A stretch of DNA of 64,000 bases, taken from contig JBGRQD010000003.1 of NCBI GenBank assembly GCA_041725935.1, forward strand, positions 186,001 through 250,000, in the 5' to 3' direction. Of this stretch, positions 8,248-17,823 are shown one piece after another (the stretch's first letter is position 1; every line of letters begins with the position of its first letter). The position numbers and the translations under genes are program-made. Source of the stretch: Marivita sp041725935. GTDB lineage: Bacteria > Pseudomonadota > Alphaproteobacteria > Rhodobacterales > Rhodobacteraceae. The notes below the pieces were generated by a model. It searched no databases and was not told the origin of the DNA. It saw only the letters and a program-made list of their open reading frames with translations.

Positions 8248-11049
8248 ATGGCCTTCGGCAAAGGACACCACCTTCACCTGATCGATGGATCGGCCTTCAT
8301 CTTTCGCGCCTATCACGCGCTGCCGCCGCTGACGCGCAAATCCGACGGGTTGCCCATCGGGGCCGTGTCGGGCTTTTGCAACATGTTGCAGCGTTATGTC
8401 GAAGGGAATGCCGGGTCGGATGTGACCCATATCGCGGTGATCTTCGACAAGGGCAGCCATACGTTCCGCAACGACATGTACGATTTGTACAAGGCCAACC
8501 GCGAGGCGATGCCCGAGGACCTGCGCCCGCAGATCCCGCTGACCCGCCGCGCGACCGAGGCGTTCAACATCGCCTGCGAGGAAAAGGAAGGCTATGAGGC
8601 CGACGACATCATCGCCACGCTTGCCGTGCAGGCGCGCAAGGCCGGGGGGCGGGTGACGATCATCAGCTCTGACAAGGACCTGATGCAGCTGGTCGGTGAC
8701 GGCGTCGAGATGTTCGATGCCATGAAGAACCGGACCATCGACCGCGAGGGTGTGTTTGAGAAATTCGGTGTCTATCCCGAACGGGTGGTCGATGTGCAGG
8801 CGCTGGCCGGTGACAGCGTCGACAACGTGCCGGGGGCGCCGGGGATCGGGATCAAGACCGCGGCTTTGCTGATCAACGAATTCGGGTCGCTCGAGGAATT
8901 GCTGGACCGTGCAGACGAGATCAAGCAGCCCAAGCGGCGCGAAACGCTGATCGACAAGCGCGACCAGATCGAACTGTCCAAGAAGCTGGTGCTGTTGGAC
9001 GAAAATACGCCGCTGGATTTCACGCTGGATGACCTGGAGATACGCGAACCCGATCCTGACAAGCTGATGACCTTCCTCGCGGAAATGGAGTTCCGCACCC
9101 TGACCAAGCGCATTGCAGAAACGCTGAAGGTCGACGCGCAGGTTATCCCCGACACCACACCCGAGGGGGCCAATCCGCCCGAAGGCGATGCGCCTGACCT
9201 TCCGGCGATGAACACTCAAGGGTATGAGTGCGTCCGTGATCTGACGGCTTTGCAGGCATGGGTTGATGCCGCGCATGAAAAAGGCTGGGTGGCCTTCGAT
9301 ACCGAAACCACCGGGCTGGACGACATGACCGCCGATCTGGTTGGCGTGTCGCTGTGTGTGGAAGCGGGCAAGGCGTGTTACGTGCCGCTGACCCACAAAT
9401 CTGAACAGGGTGACGGGTTGTTCGGCTCGGATGCGCTGGCCGAGGGTCAGATCCCGCTGGACGATGCGCTCAGGCTGCTCAAGCCGCTGCTCGAAGACCC
9501 GGCGGTTCTGAAAATCGGCCAGAACATGAAATACGACACCAAGATCATGTCGCGCTACGGAATCATGGTCGATCCGATCGACGACACGATGCTGATGTCC
9601 TACGCGATGAACGCGGGTCTGCACGGGCATGGCATGGACACGCTGTCGGAACGCTATCTCGGGCACACGCCCATTCCGATCAAGGATCTGCTGGGGTCCG
9701 GCAAATCGCAGATCACCTTTGACCGCGTTCCGATCGAACAGGCCGTGCCCTATGCCGCCGAGGATGCCGAGATCACGTTGCGCCTGTGGCAGATGTTCAA
9801 GCCGCAGCTGCACCGCGTCAAGGTCACCCGAGTCTACGAGACGATGGAGCGACCGCTGGTGCCGGTGCTGGCCCAGATGGAGCGGCACGGGATCAAGGTT
9901 GACCGTGATACGCTGAGCCGCATGTCCAACGCGTTCAGCCAGAAGATGGCTGGGCTTGAGGATGAGATTTACGAGCTTGTGGGCCGCAAATTCAACGTAG
10001 GCTCGCCCAAGCAGTTGGGCGAGATCCTGTTTGACGAAATGGGTCTGGATGGCGGCAAGCGCGGCAAGACCGGGGCTTATGCGACCGGCGCGGACGTGCT
10101 GGAAGACCTGGCGACGGAGCACGAATTGCCGCGCCGGGTTCTGGACTGGCGGCAGCTGTCCAAGCTGAAATCGACCTACACGGATGCGCTTCAGGATCAC
10201 ATCAACGCGGAAACGGGTCGCGTTCACACCTCCTATTCGATCGCGGGGGCGACCACGGGGCGTCTGGCCTCGACCGATCCGAACCTTCAGAATATCCCGA
10301 TCCGCTCGGAGGAAGGTCGCCGCATCCGCGAGGCCTTTGTGGCCGAGGAAGGCAAGACGCTTGTCGCGCTGGATTATTCCCAGATCGAGTTGCGTATCCT
10401 TGCCCATATCGCGGATATTCAGGCACTCAAGGATGCGTTCAAAGACGGTCAGGACATTCACGCCGCCACCGCGTCTGAAATGTTCAACGTGCCGCTCGAG
10501 GACATGACCCCGGATGTGCGCCGTCAGGCCAAGGCGATCAATTTCGGGGTGATCTACGGCATCTCCGGCTTTGGCCTTGCGCGAAATCTGCGCATTCCGC
10601 GCGCCGAGGCGCAGGGGTTTATCGACCGGTATTTCGAACGCTTCCCCGGCATCAAGGCGTATATGGAGGAAACAACCGAGTTCGCTAAGAAACACAACCG
10701 CGTCGAGACCCTGTTCGGCCGCGTGATCCACACCCCCGAGATCAGCGCCAAGGGGCCACGCGCCGGGTTCGCCAAGCGCGCTGCTATAAACGCGCCGATT
10801 CAGGGCACAGCCGCCGACATCATCCGCCGCGCCATGGTGCGCATGCCGGACGCGATTGCGGGGCTGCCGGCCAAGATGCTGTTGCAGGTGCATGACGAAT
10901 TGCTGTTCGAGGTCGAGCAGGGCGCCGAAGAGGAACTGATCAAGGTCGCCCGCGACATCATGGAAGGGGCTGCCGATCCGGTGGTGCATCTGACCGTGCC
11001 ATTGGTCGCTGACGCCGGGCAGGGCAAGAACTGGGCCGAAGCGCATTAG
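8248..11049 (+). CDS. polA: DNA polymerase I
   Basis: A 933-residue DNA polymerase I for Okazaki fragment maturation and repair synthesis. The N-terminal 5' nuclease domain starts HLIDGSAFIFRAYHALPPLT. The 3'-5' exonuclease domain keeps its metal ligands (FDTETTG, NMKYD, YAAEDAE), so proofreading should be intact. The polymerase domain shows motif A DYSQIELR, motif B RRQAKAINFGVIYG and motif C QVHDELLFE. The frame is open well upstream, with ATGs at 8233 and 8239; the ATG at 8248 is preferred because GGGG lies about nine bases before it and homologues begin with FGKGHHLHLIDG. It begins a run of repair genes. Confidence 0.96.
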   Translation: MAFGKGHHLHLIDGSAFIFRAYHALPPLTRKSDGLPIGAVSGFCNMLQRYVEGNAGSDVTHIAVIFDKGSHTFRNDMYDLYKANREAMPEDLRPQIPLTRRATEAFNIACEEKEGYEADDIIATLAVQARKAGGRVTIISSDKDLMQLVGDGVEMFDAMKNRTIDREGVFEKFGVYPERVVDVQALAGDSVDNVPGAPGIGIKTAALLINEFGSLEELLDRADEIKQPKRRETLIDKRDQIELSKKLVLLDENTPLDFTLDDLEIREPDPDKLMTFLAEMEFRTLTKRIAETLKVDAQVIPDTTPEGANPPEGDAPDLPAMNTQGYECVRDLTALQAWVDAAHEKGWVAFDTETTGLDDMTADLVGVSLCVEAGKACYVPLTHKSEQGDGLFGSDALAEGQIPLDDALRLLKPLLEDPAVLKIGQNMKYDTKIMSRYGIMVDPIDDTMLMSYAMNAGLHGHGMDTLSERYLGHTPIPIKDLLGSGKSQITFDRVPIEQAVPYAAEDAEITLRLWQMFKPQLHRVKVTRVYETMERPLVPVLAQMERHGIKVDRDTLSRMSNAFSQKMAGLEDEIYELVGRKFNVGSPKQLGEILFDEMGLDGGKRGKTGAYATGADVLEDLATEHELPRRVLDWRQLSKLKSTYTDALQDHINAETGRVHTSYSIAGATTGRLASTDPNLQNIPIRSEEGRRIREAFVAEEGKTLVALDYSQIELRILAHIADIQALKDAFKDGQDIHAATASEMFNVPLEDMTPDVRRQAKAINFGVIYGISGFGLARNLRIPRAEAQGFIDRYFERFPGIKAYMEETTEFAKKHNRVETLFGRVIHTPEISAKGPRAGFAKRAAINAPIQGTAADIIRRAMVRMPDAIAGLPAKMLLQVHDELLFEVEQGAEEELIKVARDIMEGAADPVVHLTVPLVADAGQGKNWAEAH

Positions 11050-11082
11050 GGTTAATCCGATGTTCCCCGGACCGAAGCCCGC

Positions 11083-12261
11083 ATGACCGCGCCCCTCAAG
11101 ATCCCGAACCGGACGGCGCGTCGGCTTTGGCTTTCCATCAACGGGCTGGACCGAACGCCCACAGGTCCGCTTGACCTGTCAGGGCTGGTCCGCAGCCTTG
11201 GCTTTGTACAGCTGGATACGATCCAGGTCGTGTCCCGCGCGCATCACCATATCCTCTGGAGCCGCAATCAAAACTACCGGGAGTCGATGCTCGACCCGCT
11301 GCTGGCACAGGACCGCGCGGTGTTCGAGCATTTCACCCATGACGCCTCGGTTCTTCCAATGGACTTTCTGCCGATGTGGCAGCGCCAGTTCACGCGCATG
11401 AAGGCCAAGGTCAGCCGGTCTTCGTGGTTCGGCAAACATCTGGCCGACGAACACCTGTCCCACATCCTCCGACGCATCACCGAGGAGGGGCCGCTTTCCA
11501 CGCATGATTTCGACACCAAGATCCAAGGCGCGCGCGAGATGTGGAAGCGCCCGCCGCACAAGATCGGGTTGGATTACCTATGGTACGCGGGTGATCTGGC
11601 GACCTGTCACCGCGACGGATTTACCAAGTATTACGACCTTGCCGAGCGGGTCTTTCCTGAAGACCTGCGCACTCAAGACGTTCCGGATCAGGACCAGATC
11701 GACTGGCTGTGTCATGCGGCGTTGGACAGGATCGGCATCGGGACATTGGGCGAAATCCGCAAGTTTTGGGACGCGACCGAAGTGTCCGAAGTTGCGGACT
11801 GGGCGGACCGCCATGCCAGGGTTTTGGTTCCTGTCGACATCCAGTCAGCCGATGGAGGCTGGACCAAAGCCTGGGCCACGGCGGATATCGAAGAACGTAT
11901 CGCAAAGCTTGGGCAACCGACCTCGCGGCTGCGCATTCTAAACCCGTTTGATCCTGCGATCCGCGACCGTGCGCGCCTGAAGCGGCTGTTCGGCTTTGAC
12001 TATACGGTCGAGATGTTCGTGCCTGCCGCCAAGCGCATGTGGGGGTACTATGTCTATCCGTTGCTTGAAGGCGACCGTTTTGTCGGGCGGATCGAGGTCA
12101 AGGCGGATCGCAAGCAGAGCAGGCTCATCGTGCAAAACCTCTGGTGGGAACCGGGTGTCCGGGCCACGGCGCACCGTGTTCGCAAGCTGGAAAGCGAACT
12201 GGTGCGTTTTGCCCGGGTGGCCGATGTGGCTGACATTGTCTGGCAGACGCCCACGCCATGA
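11083..12261 (+). CDS. YcaQ/AlkZ-type DNA glycosylase (winged-helix, HTH_42)
   Basis: A 392-residue protein of the HTH_42 family, which includes E. coli YcaQ, a glycosylase that unhooks interstrand crosslinks. The Q-x-D catalytic motif is seen as QLD at residues 43-45 in the LGFVQLDTI block, followed by the family's SRAHHHILWSR. The C-terminal part carries RLRILNPFDP and WGYYVYPLLEGDRFVGRIE. The QxD form is that of YcaQ rather than the QxQ of antibiotic self-resistance AlkZ. It lies 33 bp after polA and is probably cotranscribed with it. Confidence 0.88.
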   Translation: MTAPLKIPNRTARRLWLSINGLDRTPTGPLDLSGLVRSLGFVQLDTIQVVSRAHHHILWSRNQNYRESMLDPLLAQDRAVFEHFTHDASVLPMDFLPMWQRQFTRMKAKVSRSSWFGKHLADEHLSHILRRITEEGPLSTHDFDTKIQGAREMWKRPPHKIGLDYLWYAGDLATCHRDGFTKYYDLAERVFPEDLRTQDVPDQDQIDWLCHAALDRIGIGTLGEIRKFWDATEVSEVADWADRHARVLVPVDIQSADGGWTKAWATADIEERIAKLGQPTSRLRILNPFDPAIRDRARLKRLFGFDYTVEMFVPAAKRMWGYYVYPLLEGDRFVGRIEVKADRKQSRLIVQNLWWEPGVRATAHRVRKLESELVRFARVADVADIVWQTPTP

Positions 12262-12276
12262 GCCCGGCCCGCGTGA

Positions 12277-13269
12277 TCAGATCAATCCGGCGGTCTTGAA
12301 CAAGTCTTGCAGGTTGGCTTCGGGGCGCGGCCCGATATGGGAAATCACTTCGGCAGCCGCAACGCAGCCCATGCGCCCGGCGGTTTCCATGTCACGCCCG
12401 GTGGCCAGCCCGCACAGGAACCCGGCGGCGAATTGATCGCCTGCGCCGGTGGCATCGACCGGCACGACCTTTTCCACGGGAATGTCAAAACGCGCGCCTT
12501 CGTGAATGATCGTCACGCCATCGCCCGACCGGGTGCACACCACCAGCGGGCAGATCGCGGCAACGGCGGCCAAATCGGCCTCGAGATCGTTGTTCTGATA
12601 CAGCGACATGATCTCGGCCTCGTTGCCGATGACGAAATCCATCTCGTGTTCGATCAGGTTCAGGAAATCGTCGCGGTGCCGTTCGACGCAGAACGGGTCG
12701 GAAATAGCGATCCCCGCCTTGCCCCCCGCCGCGCGGCAGGTGCGGGCGGTGCGGATGAACGCGTCCTTGCCCTTGTCCTTGTCGAACAGGTAACCCTCAA
12801 GGAAGACGATCTCGGCCTCGGATGCTACGTCTTCGGATACGTCCTCGGGGCCAAGTTCGGCAGAGATGCCCAGATAGGTGTTCATCGACCGCTCGCCATC
12901 GGGTGAGACGAAGATCATTGAGCGTGACGTGGGTAGTTCGCCTCCGGGCACTGGTGCGTTGACGAAATCCGTGCCGTCTTTTTCCATCGCACCTGCATAG
13001 AACCGCCCCAAGGCGTCGTCGTGCACCCGGCCGATAAAGGCTGTGCGCAGTCCCAGATTGCCCAGACCGGCCAGCGTGTTGGCGACTGACCCACCGGGGG
13101 TCTGAACCCGTTCTTTCATCGCGGCATAAAGCGTTTCGCCGCGTTCGCGTTCGACCAGTTGCATGATGCCCTTCTGGATGCCCATGAGATCCAGAAACGT
13201 GTCCTCGGCGCGTGCGATCACGTCGACAACGGCATTGCCGATGCCGACAACCTGGTATTTCTTGTTCAT
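12277..13269 (-). CDS. PfkB-family sugar/nucleoside kinase (adenosine kinase type)
   Basis: A 330-residue ribokinase-fold kinase. The substrate GG motif is at 59-60 and the PfkB signature DATGAGDQFAAGF begins at residue 272, with Asp278 as the catalytic base. Proteins like this in alphaproteobacteria are annotated as adenosine kinases; the substrate cannot be proved from sequence. The frame is open upstream, but the ATG at 13269 gives the family N-terminus (MNKKYQVVGIGNAVVDVIA). The start overlaps the nth stop by four bases (ATGA), so the two are translationally coupled. Confidence 0.88.
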   Translation of the reverse strand: MNKKYQVVGIGNAVVDVIARAEDTFLDLMGIQKGIMQLVERERGETLYAAMKERVQTPGGSVANTLAGLGNLGLRTAFIGRVHDDALGRFYAGAMEKDGTDFVNAPVPGGELPTSRSMIFVSPDGERSMNTYLGISAELGPEDVSEDVASEAEIVFLEGYLFDKDKGKDAFIRTARTCRAAGGKAGIAISDPFCVERHRDDFLNLIEHEMDFVIGNEAEIMSLYQNNDLEADLAAVAAICPLVVCTRSGDGVTIIHEGARFDIPVEKVVPVDATGAGDQFAAGFLCGLATGRDMETAGRMGCVAAAEVISHIGPRPEANLQDLFKTAGLI

Positions 13270-13910
13270 TCGGTCTTGTCCTCGAATTGACAGAGTTCGC
13301 GGATCACGCAGACGCCGCATTTGGGTTTCCGGGCGACACAGGTGTAGCGCCCGTGCAGAATCAGCCAGTGATGGGCGTGCTGCTGGAAATCGACCGGGAT
13401 ATGGTCTTCGATGGCCCGCTCTACCGCCACCACGTCCTTGCCGGGGCAGATGCCGGTGCGGTTGCCGACGCGGAAGATGTGTGTGTCCACGGCCTGCGCC
13501 GGGTACTGCCACCACATGTTCAGCACCACATTGGCCGTCTTGCGACCAACGCCGGGCAGGCTTTCCAGCGCGGCGCGGGAATTGGGGACCTCGCCACCGT
13601 ACTCATCGACCAGAATACGGCTCAGCTTGATGACGTTCTTGGCCTTGTTGCGGTAGAGCCCGATGGTCTTGATGTGTTCGGTCACGCCCTCTTCACCCAA
13701 AACCAACATCTTTTCCGGCGTATCGGCGATCCTGAACAGCTCCTTGGTGGCCTTGTTCACGCCCACATCTGTCGCTTGGGCTGACAGCGCCACCGCCACA
13801 ACAAGCGTGTAGGCGTTGACGTGGTCCAACTCGCCCTTGGGTTCGGGGTCCACCGCCTGAAAGCGGGTAAAGATCTCGCGGATCGTGTGATAATCAAGCT
13901 GCTTGGCCAT
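13266..13910 (-). CDS. nth: Endonuclease III
   Basis: A 214-residue base-excision repair glycosylase/AP lyase acting on oxidised pyrimidines. The helix-hairpin-helix LPGVGRKTAN is at 118-127 with catalytic Lys124; the essential Asp is 142 (VDTHIFRV). The 4Fe-4S ligands Cys191, 198, 201 and 207 show the canonical C-x6-C-x2-C-x5-C spacing. The start at 13910 is chosen over the frame's upstream extension because the family begins MAKQLDYHTIREIF. Overlaps the downstream kinase by four bases. Confidence 0.96.
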   Translation of the reverse strand: MAKQLDYHTIREIFTRFQAVDPEPKGELDHVNAYTLVVAVALSAQATDVGVNKATKELFRIADTPEKMLVLGEEGVTEHIKTIGLYRNKAKNVIKLSRILVDEYGGEVPNSRAALESLPGVGRKTANVVLNMWWQYPAQAVDTHIFRVGNRTGICPGKDVVAVERAIEDHIPVDFQQHAHHWLILHGRYTCVARKPKCGVCVIRELCQFEDKTE

Positions 13911-14029
13911 GTCCTTCCATATGCCGCGCGGGGGCGGAGGGGCAAGCATTCACCTTGCGCAGGTTTCGGGTCGCGCGGGGCGTGCCCTATCGGCTACATC
14001 TGGGCAGGCACAACCGAAGGGCTCGTGGC

Positions 14030-14875
14030 ATGAACACGCTCGCAGAAGACAGCCAAGGCTATCATTTCAACGTCATGCGCCGCGCGCTCGACGTGATCGA
14101 CGATCAGGGGCCAGCCGTATCGCTGGACGCGCTGGCTGCGCAGATGAACATGAGCCCCGCGCATTTCCAGCGTGTGTTCTCACGCTGGGTTGGCGTCAGC
14201 CCGAAACGCTATCAGCAATACCTGACGCTGGGCCACGCCAAGGCACTTCTGCAAAACCGGTTCACGACTTTGCAAACTGCTCACGAGGCGGGTCTGTCCG
14301 GGGGCGGTCGTTTGCACGATCTGTTCCTGCGCTGGGAGGCGATGAGCCCCGGTGACTTTGCCCGCAAGGGCGACGGGCTGGTGATCCATTGGGGCTGGTT
14401 TGACAGCCCGTTCGGCCCTGCATTGGTGATGGGTACCGACAAGGGCCTGTGCGGGATCGGCTTTGCCTCGGAATGCACCGAAGCCGAGGCGATGACGGAC
14501 CTGCAAAGCCGCTGGCCCAATGCTGCCTATGTCGAAGCGCCCGACAGTCTTGCCCCTTGGGTGCGCACTGCCTTCGGTCAGGCCGAAGGTCATGTGCCTC
14601 TCTTCCTCATTGGAGCACCATTCCAGATCAAGGTCTGGGAGGCGCTGATGCAGATCCCGTCGGGCCATGTGACCACCTATTCCGAGATTGCGGATTTCAT
14701 CGGCCACCCCAAGGCCGTGCGCGCGGTCGGCACAGCGGTCGGGCGCAACCCGATCAGCTATCTCATCCCGTGCCACCGCGCACTGCGCAAATCCGGCGGA
14801 TTGGGCGGCTATCACTGGGGTTTGCCGGTGAAGCGCAGCATCCTTGCCTGGGAATCCGCCCGCGTCGAAGCCTGA
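14030..14875 (+). CDS. AraC-type HTH / O6-methylguanine-DNA methyltransferase fusion
   Basis: A 281-residue two-domain protein. Residues ~10-112 form an AraC-type helix-turn-helix (SPAHFQRVFSRWVGVSPKRYQQYL), and residues ~120-281 form an Ogt/Ada-type methyltransferase with acceptor Cys248 in IPCHRAL and the GGLGGYHWG block after it. It therefore resembles Ada without the N-terminal zinc-dependent phosphotriester-accepting domain. It should repair O6-methylguanine by suicide methyl transfer and may bind DNA as a regulator. The ATG at 14030 is the first start consistent with the domain; nothing recognisable lies before it in the frame. Confidence 0.93.
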   Translation: MNTLAEDSQGYHFNVMRRALDVIDDQGPAVSLDALAAQMNMSPAHFQRVFSRWVGVSPKRYQQYLTLGHAKALLQNRFTTLQTAHEAGLSGGGRLHDLFLRWEAMSPGDFARKGDGLVIHWGWFDSPFGPALVMGTDKGLCGIGFASECTEAEAMTDLQSRWPNAAYVEAPDSLAPWVRTAFGQAEGHVPLFLIGAPFQIKVWEALMQIPSGHVTTYSEIADFIGHPKAVRAVGTAVGRNPISYLIPCHRALRKSGGLGGYHWGLPVKRSILAWESARVEA

Positions 14876-14989
14876 CCCTTGCGCGGAAATGTGCCGATTT
14901 CCCCGCGACAACGGGGGGTTTCCCCTGTATGTTATCGCATAGCAGACAAGAGACCCTTACAACCGGGCACAGTTAAGCGAGGCAAATTC

Positions 14990-15643
14990 ATGACACTTTC
15001 CAAATTATCCCTGACAACGGCCCTGTGCGGCGCGATCCTTCTGTCGGCCTGTACCGATCCGAACGATCCCAACCGCCAGACGAAATCCGGTGCGCTGATC
15101 GGCGCGGGTGCCGGAGCTGCCATCGGCGCGCTGATGGGCAACGACGCCGAAGAGCGCCGCCGCAACGCGGTTCTGGGCGCTGCCATCGGCGGCGGCGGCG
15201 GTGCCATCATCGGCAACCGGCTCGATCGTCAGGAAGCAGACCTGCGCGCGCAGTTGGGCAATGACAACGTGACGATCCGGAACACGGGCGACCGCCTGAT
15301 CGTGACCCTGCCGCAGGACATCCTTTTCCCGACAGACAGCGCCGCGCTGCGGCCCGACCTGCAACGCGACCTGCGCACCGTGGGTCAGAACCTGCTGGCC
15401 TATCCCGACACGACCGTTCAGGTCATCGGCCATACCGACAACACCGGCGATGCCGGGTACAACCTCAACCTGTCCCGTCAGCGGGCGCAGTCGGTTGCGA
15501 ATGTCCTGATGAGCGAGGGCGTTCCGTCCTTCCGTCTCCAGAGCATCGGTCGCGGTGAGGATCAGCCGATCGCCAGCAACCTGACACCCGAAGGCCGGGC
15601 TCAGAACCGTCGCGTGGAAATCGTGATCCTGCCCAACGCCTGA
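14990..15643 (+). CDS. OmpA-family outer-membrane lipoprotein (YiaD-like)
   Basis: A 217-residue lipoprotein. The lipobox LSAC gives Cys21 as the lipidated residue. A glycine-zipper region (about 36-80, GAGAGAAIGALMG and GAAIGGGGGAIIG) follows, then a C-terminal OmpA peptidoglycan-binding domain (about 105-217) with the IGHTDNTGD and SIGRGEDQPI motifs. It should tether outer membrane to peptidoglycan. The start at 14990 gives the signal peptide; the open frame before it is not protein-like. A clear terminator follows at 15667. Confidence 0.93.
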   Translation: MTLSKLSLTTALCGAILLSACTDPNDPNRQTKSGALIGAGAGAAIGALMGNDAEERRRNAVLGAAIGGGGGAIIGNRLDRQEADLRAQLGNDNVTIRNTGDRLIVTLPQDILFPTDSAALRPDLQRDLRTVGQNLLAYPDTTVQVIGHTDNTGDAGYNLNLSRQRAQSVANVLMSEGVPSFRLQSIGRGEDQPIASNLTPEGRAQNRRVEIVILPNA

Positions 15644-15666
15644 TCCTTCGATCTGCCCGAAAAATA

Positions 15667-15695
15667 AGCCCGTGCCCTGGTGGCGCGGGCTTTTT
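15667..15695 (+). terminator. Intrinsic terminator after the OmpA lipoprotein gene
   Basis: The hairpin AGCCCGTGCC-CTGGT-GGCGCGGGCT is followed by TTTTT. The stem has nine to ten pairs with one G-T wobble. It lies 24 bases after the stop codon. Confidence 0.88.
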
Positions 15696-15776
15696 CATGT
15701 GTATCGTCCGGACGGTGGGTTGCCGCGTCTCTGATACGGGCCACATGTCATTGCGTCAGAGCAGGAGGAAGACAAA

Positions 15777-16331
15777 ATGGCAGATTTGAAACTCGTGGGG
15801 CTGTGCGGGTCATTGCGTCAGGCATCGACAAACCGCTTGCTCATGCTCGAGGCGGTGCGCCGTTTCGGAGAGGCGGAGTTCACCGAAGCCAATCTGCGCC
15901 TGCCGCTGTATGACGGGGATTTGGAACAGGACACGGGCATCCCTGAGGAGGTCCAGACACTGTCGGATCAGATCGCGGCTGCCGATGCGGTGATCGTCGC
16001 GACACCGGAATACAACAAGGGCATTTCAGGTGTTCTCAAAAATGCGCTGGACTGGATCAGCCGCACCAAGGGCGCGCCTTGGGCCGACACGCCCGTCGCG
16101 GTGATGTCTGCGACGGCCGGGCGTGCCGGTGGGGAGCGGTCTCAGAACATGGCACGGCTCTGCCTCACTCCGTTCCGCCCGGTGTTGCTGACCGGCCCGG
16201 AGGTTCTGGTCGCGGCGACCTCTCAGCAATGGAACGAAGAGGGACGGCTGATCAACGAGATCAATGCCAAGGCGCTGGACGATCTGATGCAAAGCCTGCG
16301 CCGTCACGCCCTTGCGGCCCGGTCTGCCTGA
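15777..16331 (+). CDS. NADPH-dependent FMN reductase family protein
   Basis: A 184-residue flavodoxin-fold reductase. The FMN phosphate loop GSLRQASTNR is at about 11-20, and the family motif TPEYNKGISGVLKNALDW at about 76-93. Members reduce quinones, azo dyes or chromate using NAD(P)H and FMN; the physiological substrate is not predictable. The stop TGA directly abuts the stop of the convergent sugar transferase gene (sequence TGATCA). Confidence 0.93.
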   Translation: MADLKLVGLCGSLRQASTNRLLMLEAVRRFGEAEFTEANLRLPLYDGDLEQDTGIPEEVQTLSDQIAAADAVIVATPEYNKGISGVLKNALDWISRTKGAPWADTPVAVMSATAGRAGGERSQNMARLCLTPFRPVLLTGPEVLVAATSQQWNEEGRLINEINAKALDDLMQSLRRHALAARSA

Positions 16332-17021
16332 TCAGCAGCCGGTACCTTTGGTCACAACGCTGATGGTTTTCAGCATCACGGAAATGTCCTGTGCAAAGGT
16401 GACCTTGCGCAGATATTCCGCGTCATATGTCGCACGCTCGGCAAAGCTGCTTTCGTGGCGGACGGACACCTGCCAGAAGCCTGTCAGACCGGGACGCAGC
16501 GCGTAATAGGCAGAACCCGGATAGAGCGCCTGCTGATCCACCATCATCGGGCGCGGGCCGACCAGCGACATGTCGCCTTTCAGCACGTTCCACAGCTGGG
16601 GCAGCTCGTCCAGCGAGGTCTTGCGCAGGATCTGCCCGACCTTCGTGATGCGCGGGTCATGACGAAGTTTCTGGTTGCGGTTCCATTCGATCCGGGCCGC
16701 AGGGTTGGCGTTCAGGTGGTCTTCGAGTGCCGCATCGGCATTCGCTACCATGCTGCGCAGTTTCCACATCTTGAAGGTCTTGCCGAACCGGCCGATGCGG
16801 GTCTGATGATAGAACGGCGATCCACCATCGCGGGCGACCACAAGCGCGCAAATCCCAAGCACCAGAACGACCGCGGGTGCTGCCATGATCACGAGAGTGA
16901 CGTCCATGACGCGCTTGAGGCGATCACGGTAGATGCTTGTCGGCTCGGTTTTCGAAAAGGCCGCGTTGACCAGAGTTTCGATGTCGGCGCGCGGTCCGGG
17001 CTGGCGTATGTGAAGTGTCAT
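16332..17021 (-). CDS. ExoY-like sugar transferase (undecaprenyl-phosphate sugar-1-phosphate transferase)
   Basis: A 229-residue bacterial sugar transferase that should load the first sugar phosphate onto undecaprenyl phosphate to start exopolysaccharide repeat-unit synthesis. One membrane segment lies at about 38-62. The catalytic domain shows FKMWKLRSM, LRKTSLDELPQLWNVLKGDMS, GPRP and the C-terminal LRPGLTGFWQVSVR. The length matches the ExoY class (one membrane segment) rather than WbaP. It stands alone: no polymerase or flippase is adjacent, but a 909-bp AT-richer upstream region suggests elaborate regulation. Confidence 0.93.
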   Translation of the reverse strand: MTLHIRQPGPRADIETLVNAAFSKTEPTSIYRDRLKRVMDVTLVIMAAPAVVLVLGICALVVARDGGSPFYHQTRIGRFGKTFKMWKLRSMVANADAALEDHLNANPAARIEWNRNQKLRHDPRITKVGQILRKTSLDELPQLWNVLKGDMSLVGPRPMMVDQQALYPGSAYYALRPGLTGFWQVSVRHESSFAERATYDAEYLRKVTFAQDISVMLKTISVVTKGTGC

Positions 17022-17746
17022 TTAAGACCCTGTTGACCCTATGCGATCAGGTCGTCGCCGGCTGCCGCAGGCGTCAAATCTTTGTTTGCTCGCAGCGTGT
17101 TGCCGCGAACATTGGAACTCGGCCGTGGGACCGATATTCAGATTTTCAGACTATGTGGCAGACTTCAGCAGACGAACCCTTACGCAACTCCATAAAAGAA
17201 GCACCAGCCCCCAAGTGCCTTACGATAATGCGGCAGGATTGTGGCCTGCCTAAGCATGTCCTCTTTATGACCTGACGCCTTATTTCGGTCAACTTCTGGA
17301 ACGGGGGGAAACTTTTGCGTGTATTCCCAAAGCTTAGTCGTCTTCAGGGTGTGTTGCGGATCGACCGGACTTCGCGCAAATTACGTCCGTAAATCACTTT
17401 TTCATTGTGCACCCTAAAATGGCAGAATCTGTGCCGTACAGGTGGCCTCGACAGGTCCGAGCGATGCAGCGGGATGGGCATGCGTCCGCATATTGGACAG
17501 TTTGCGTGATCAATAATGCTGCGGTTGCATGATTGGCCGTTACTTTCGTCATGAAGCAGTACCAGTTCGAGACATGTCGCCCGGATTGTTTCGTCAACGG
17601 GAACAGTCCTGCAAAGTCGCCAATCGCTTGTGAAATAACGGATTGTTGTACAGATCGAGACAATGATGAGCGTAATTGTTACAGTTTTTCATGCCAGTTG
17701 AAGGTAAATCTTTGTCACAGGGCAGAGCCGACACTGAGATCACAAA

Positions 17747-17777
17747 GTGACATAAATTGAAATATATTTGGTATAAT
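17747..17777 (+). promoter_or_regulatory. Sigma-70-like promoter upstream of rnd
   Basis: A perfect -10 TATAAT (17772-17777) is preceded by GTGACA (17747-17752) with a 19-base AT-rich spacer. This would give a leader of roughly 145 bases before rnd. The spacing is longer than the ideal 17, so the -35 assignment is tentative. Confidence 0.55.
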
Positions 17778-17823
17778 TGAGACTATCGAAAGACATCTTT
17801 GGGCGCGAATGAGCCCGAATCGT

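Noticed and set aside
8140..11046. 968-codon open frame antisense to polA
   Set aside because: It is a shadow of the high-GC polA frame; composition is His/Arg/Gln-rich with no domain, and polA motifs on the other strand are unmistakable.
17394..17760. Two short frames in the 909-bp gap (89 and 75 codons)
   Set aside because: No ribosome-binding site, unnatural composition, and different codon bias from neighbouring genes.
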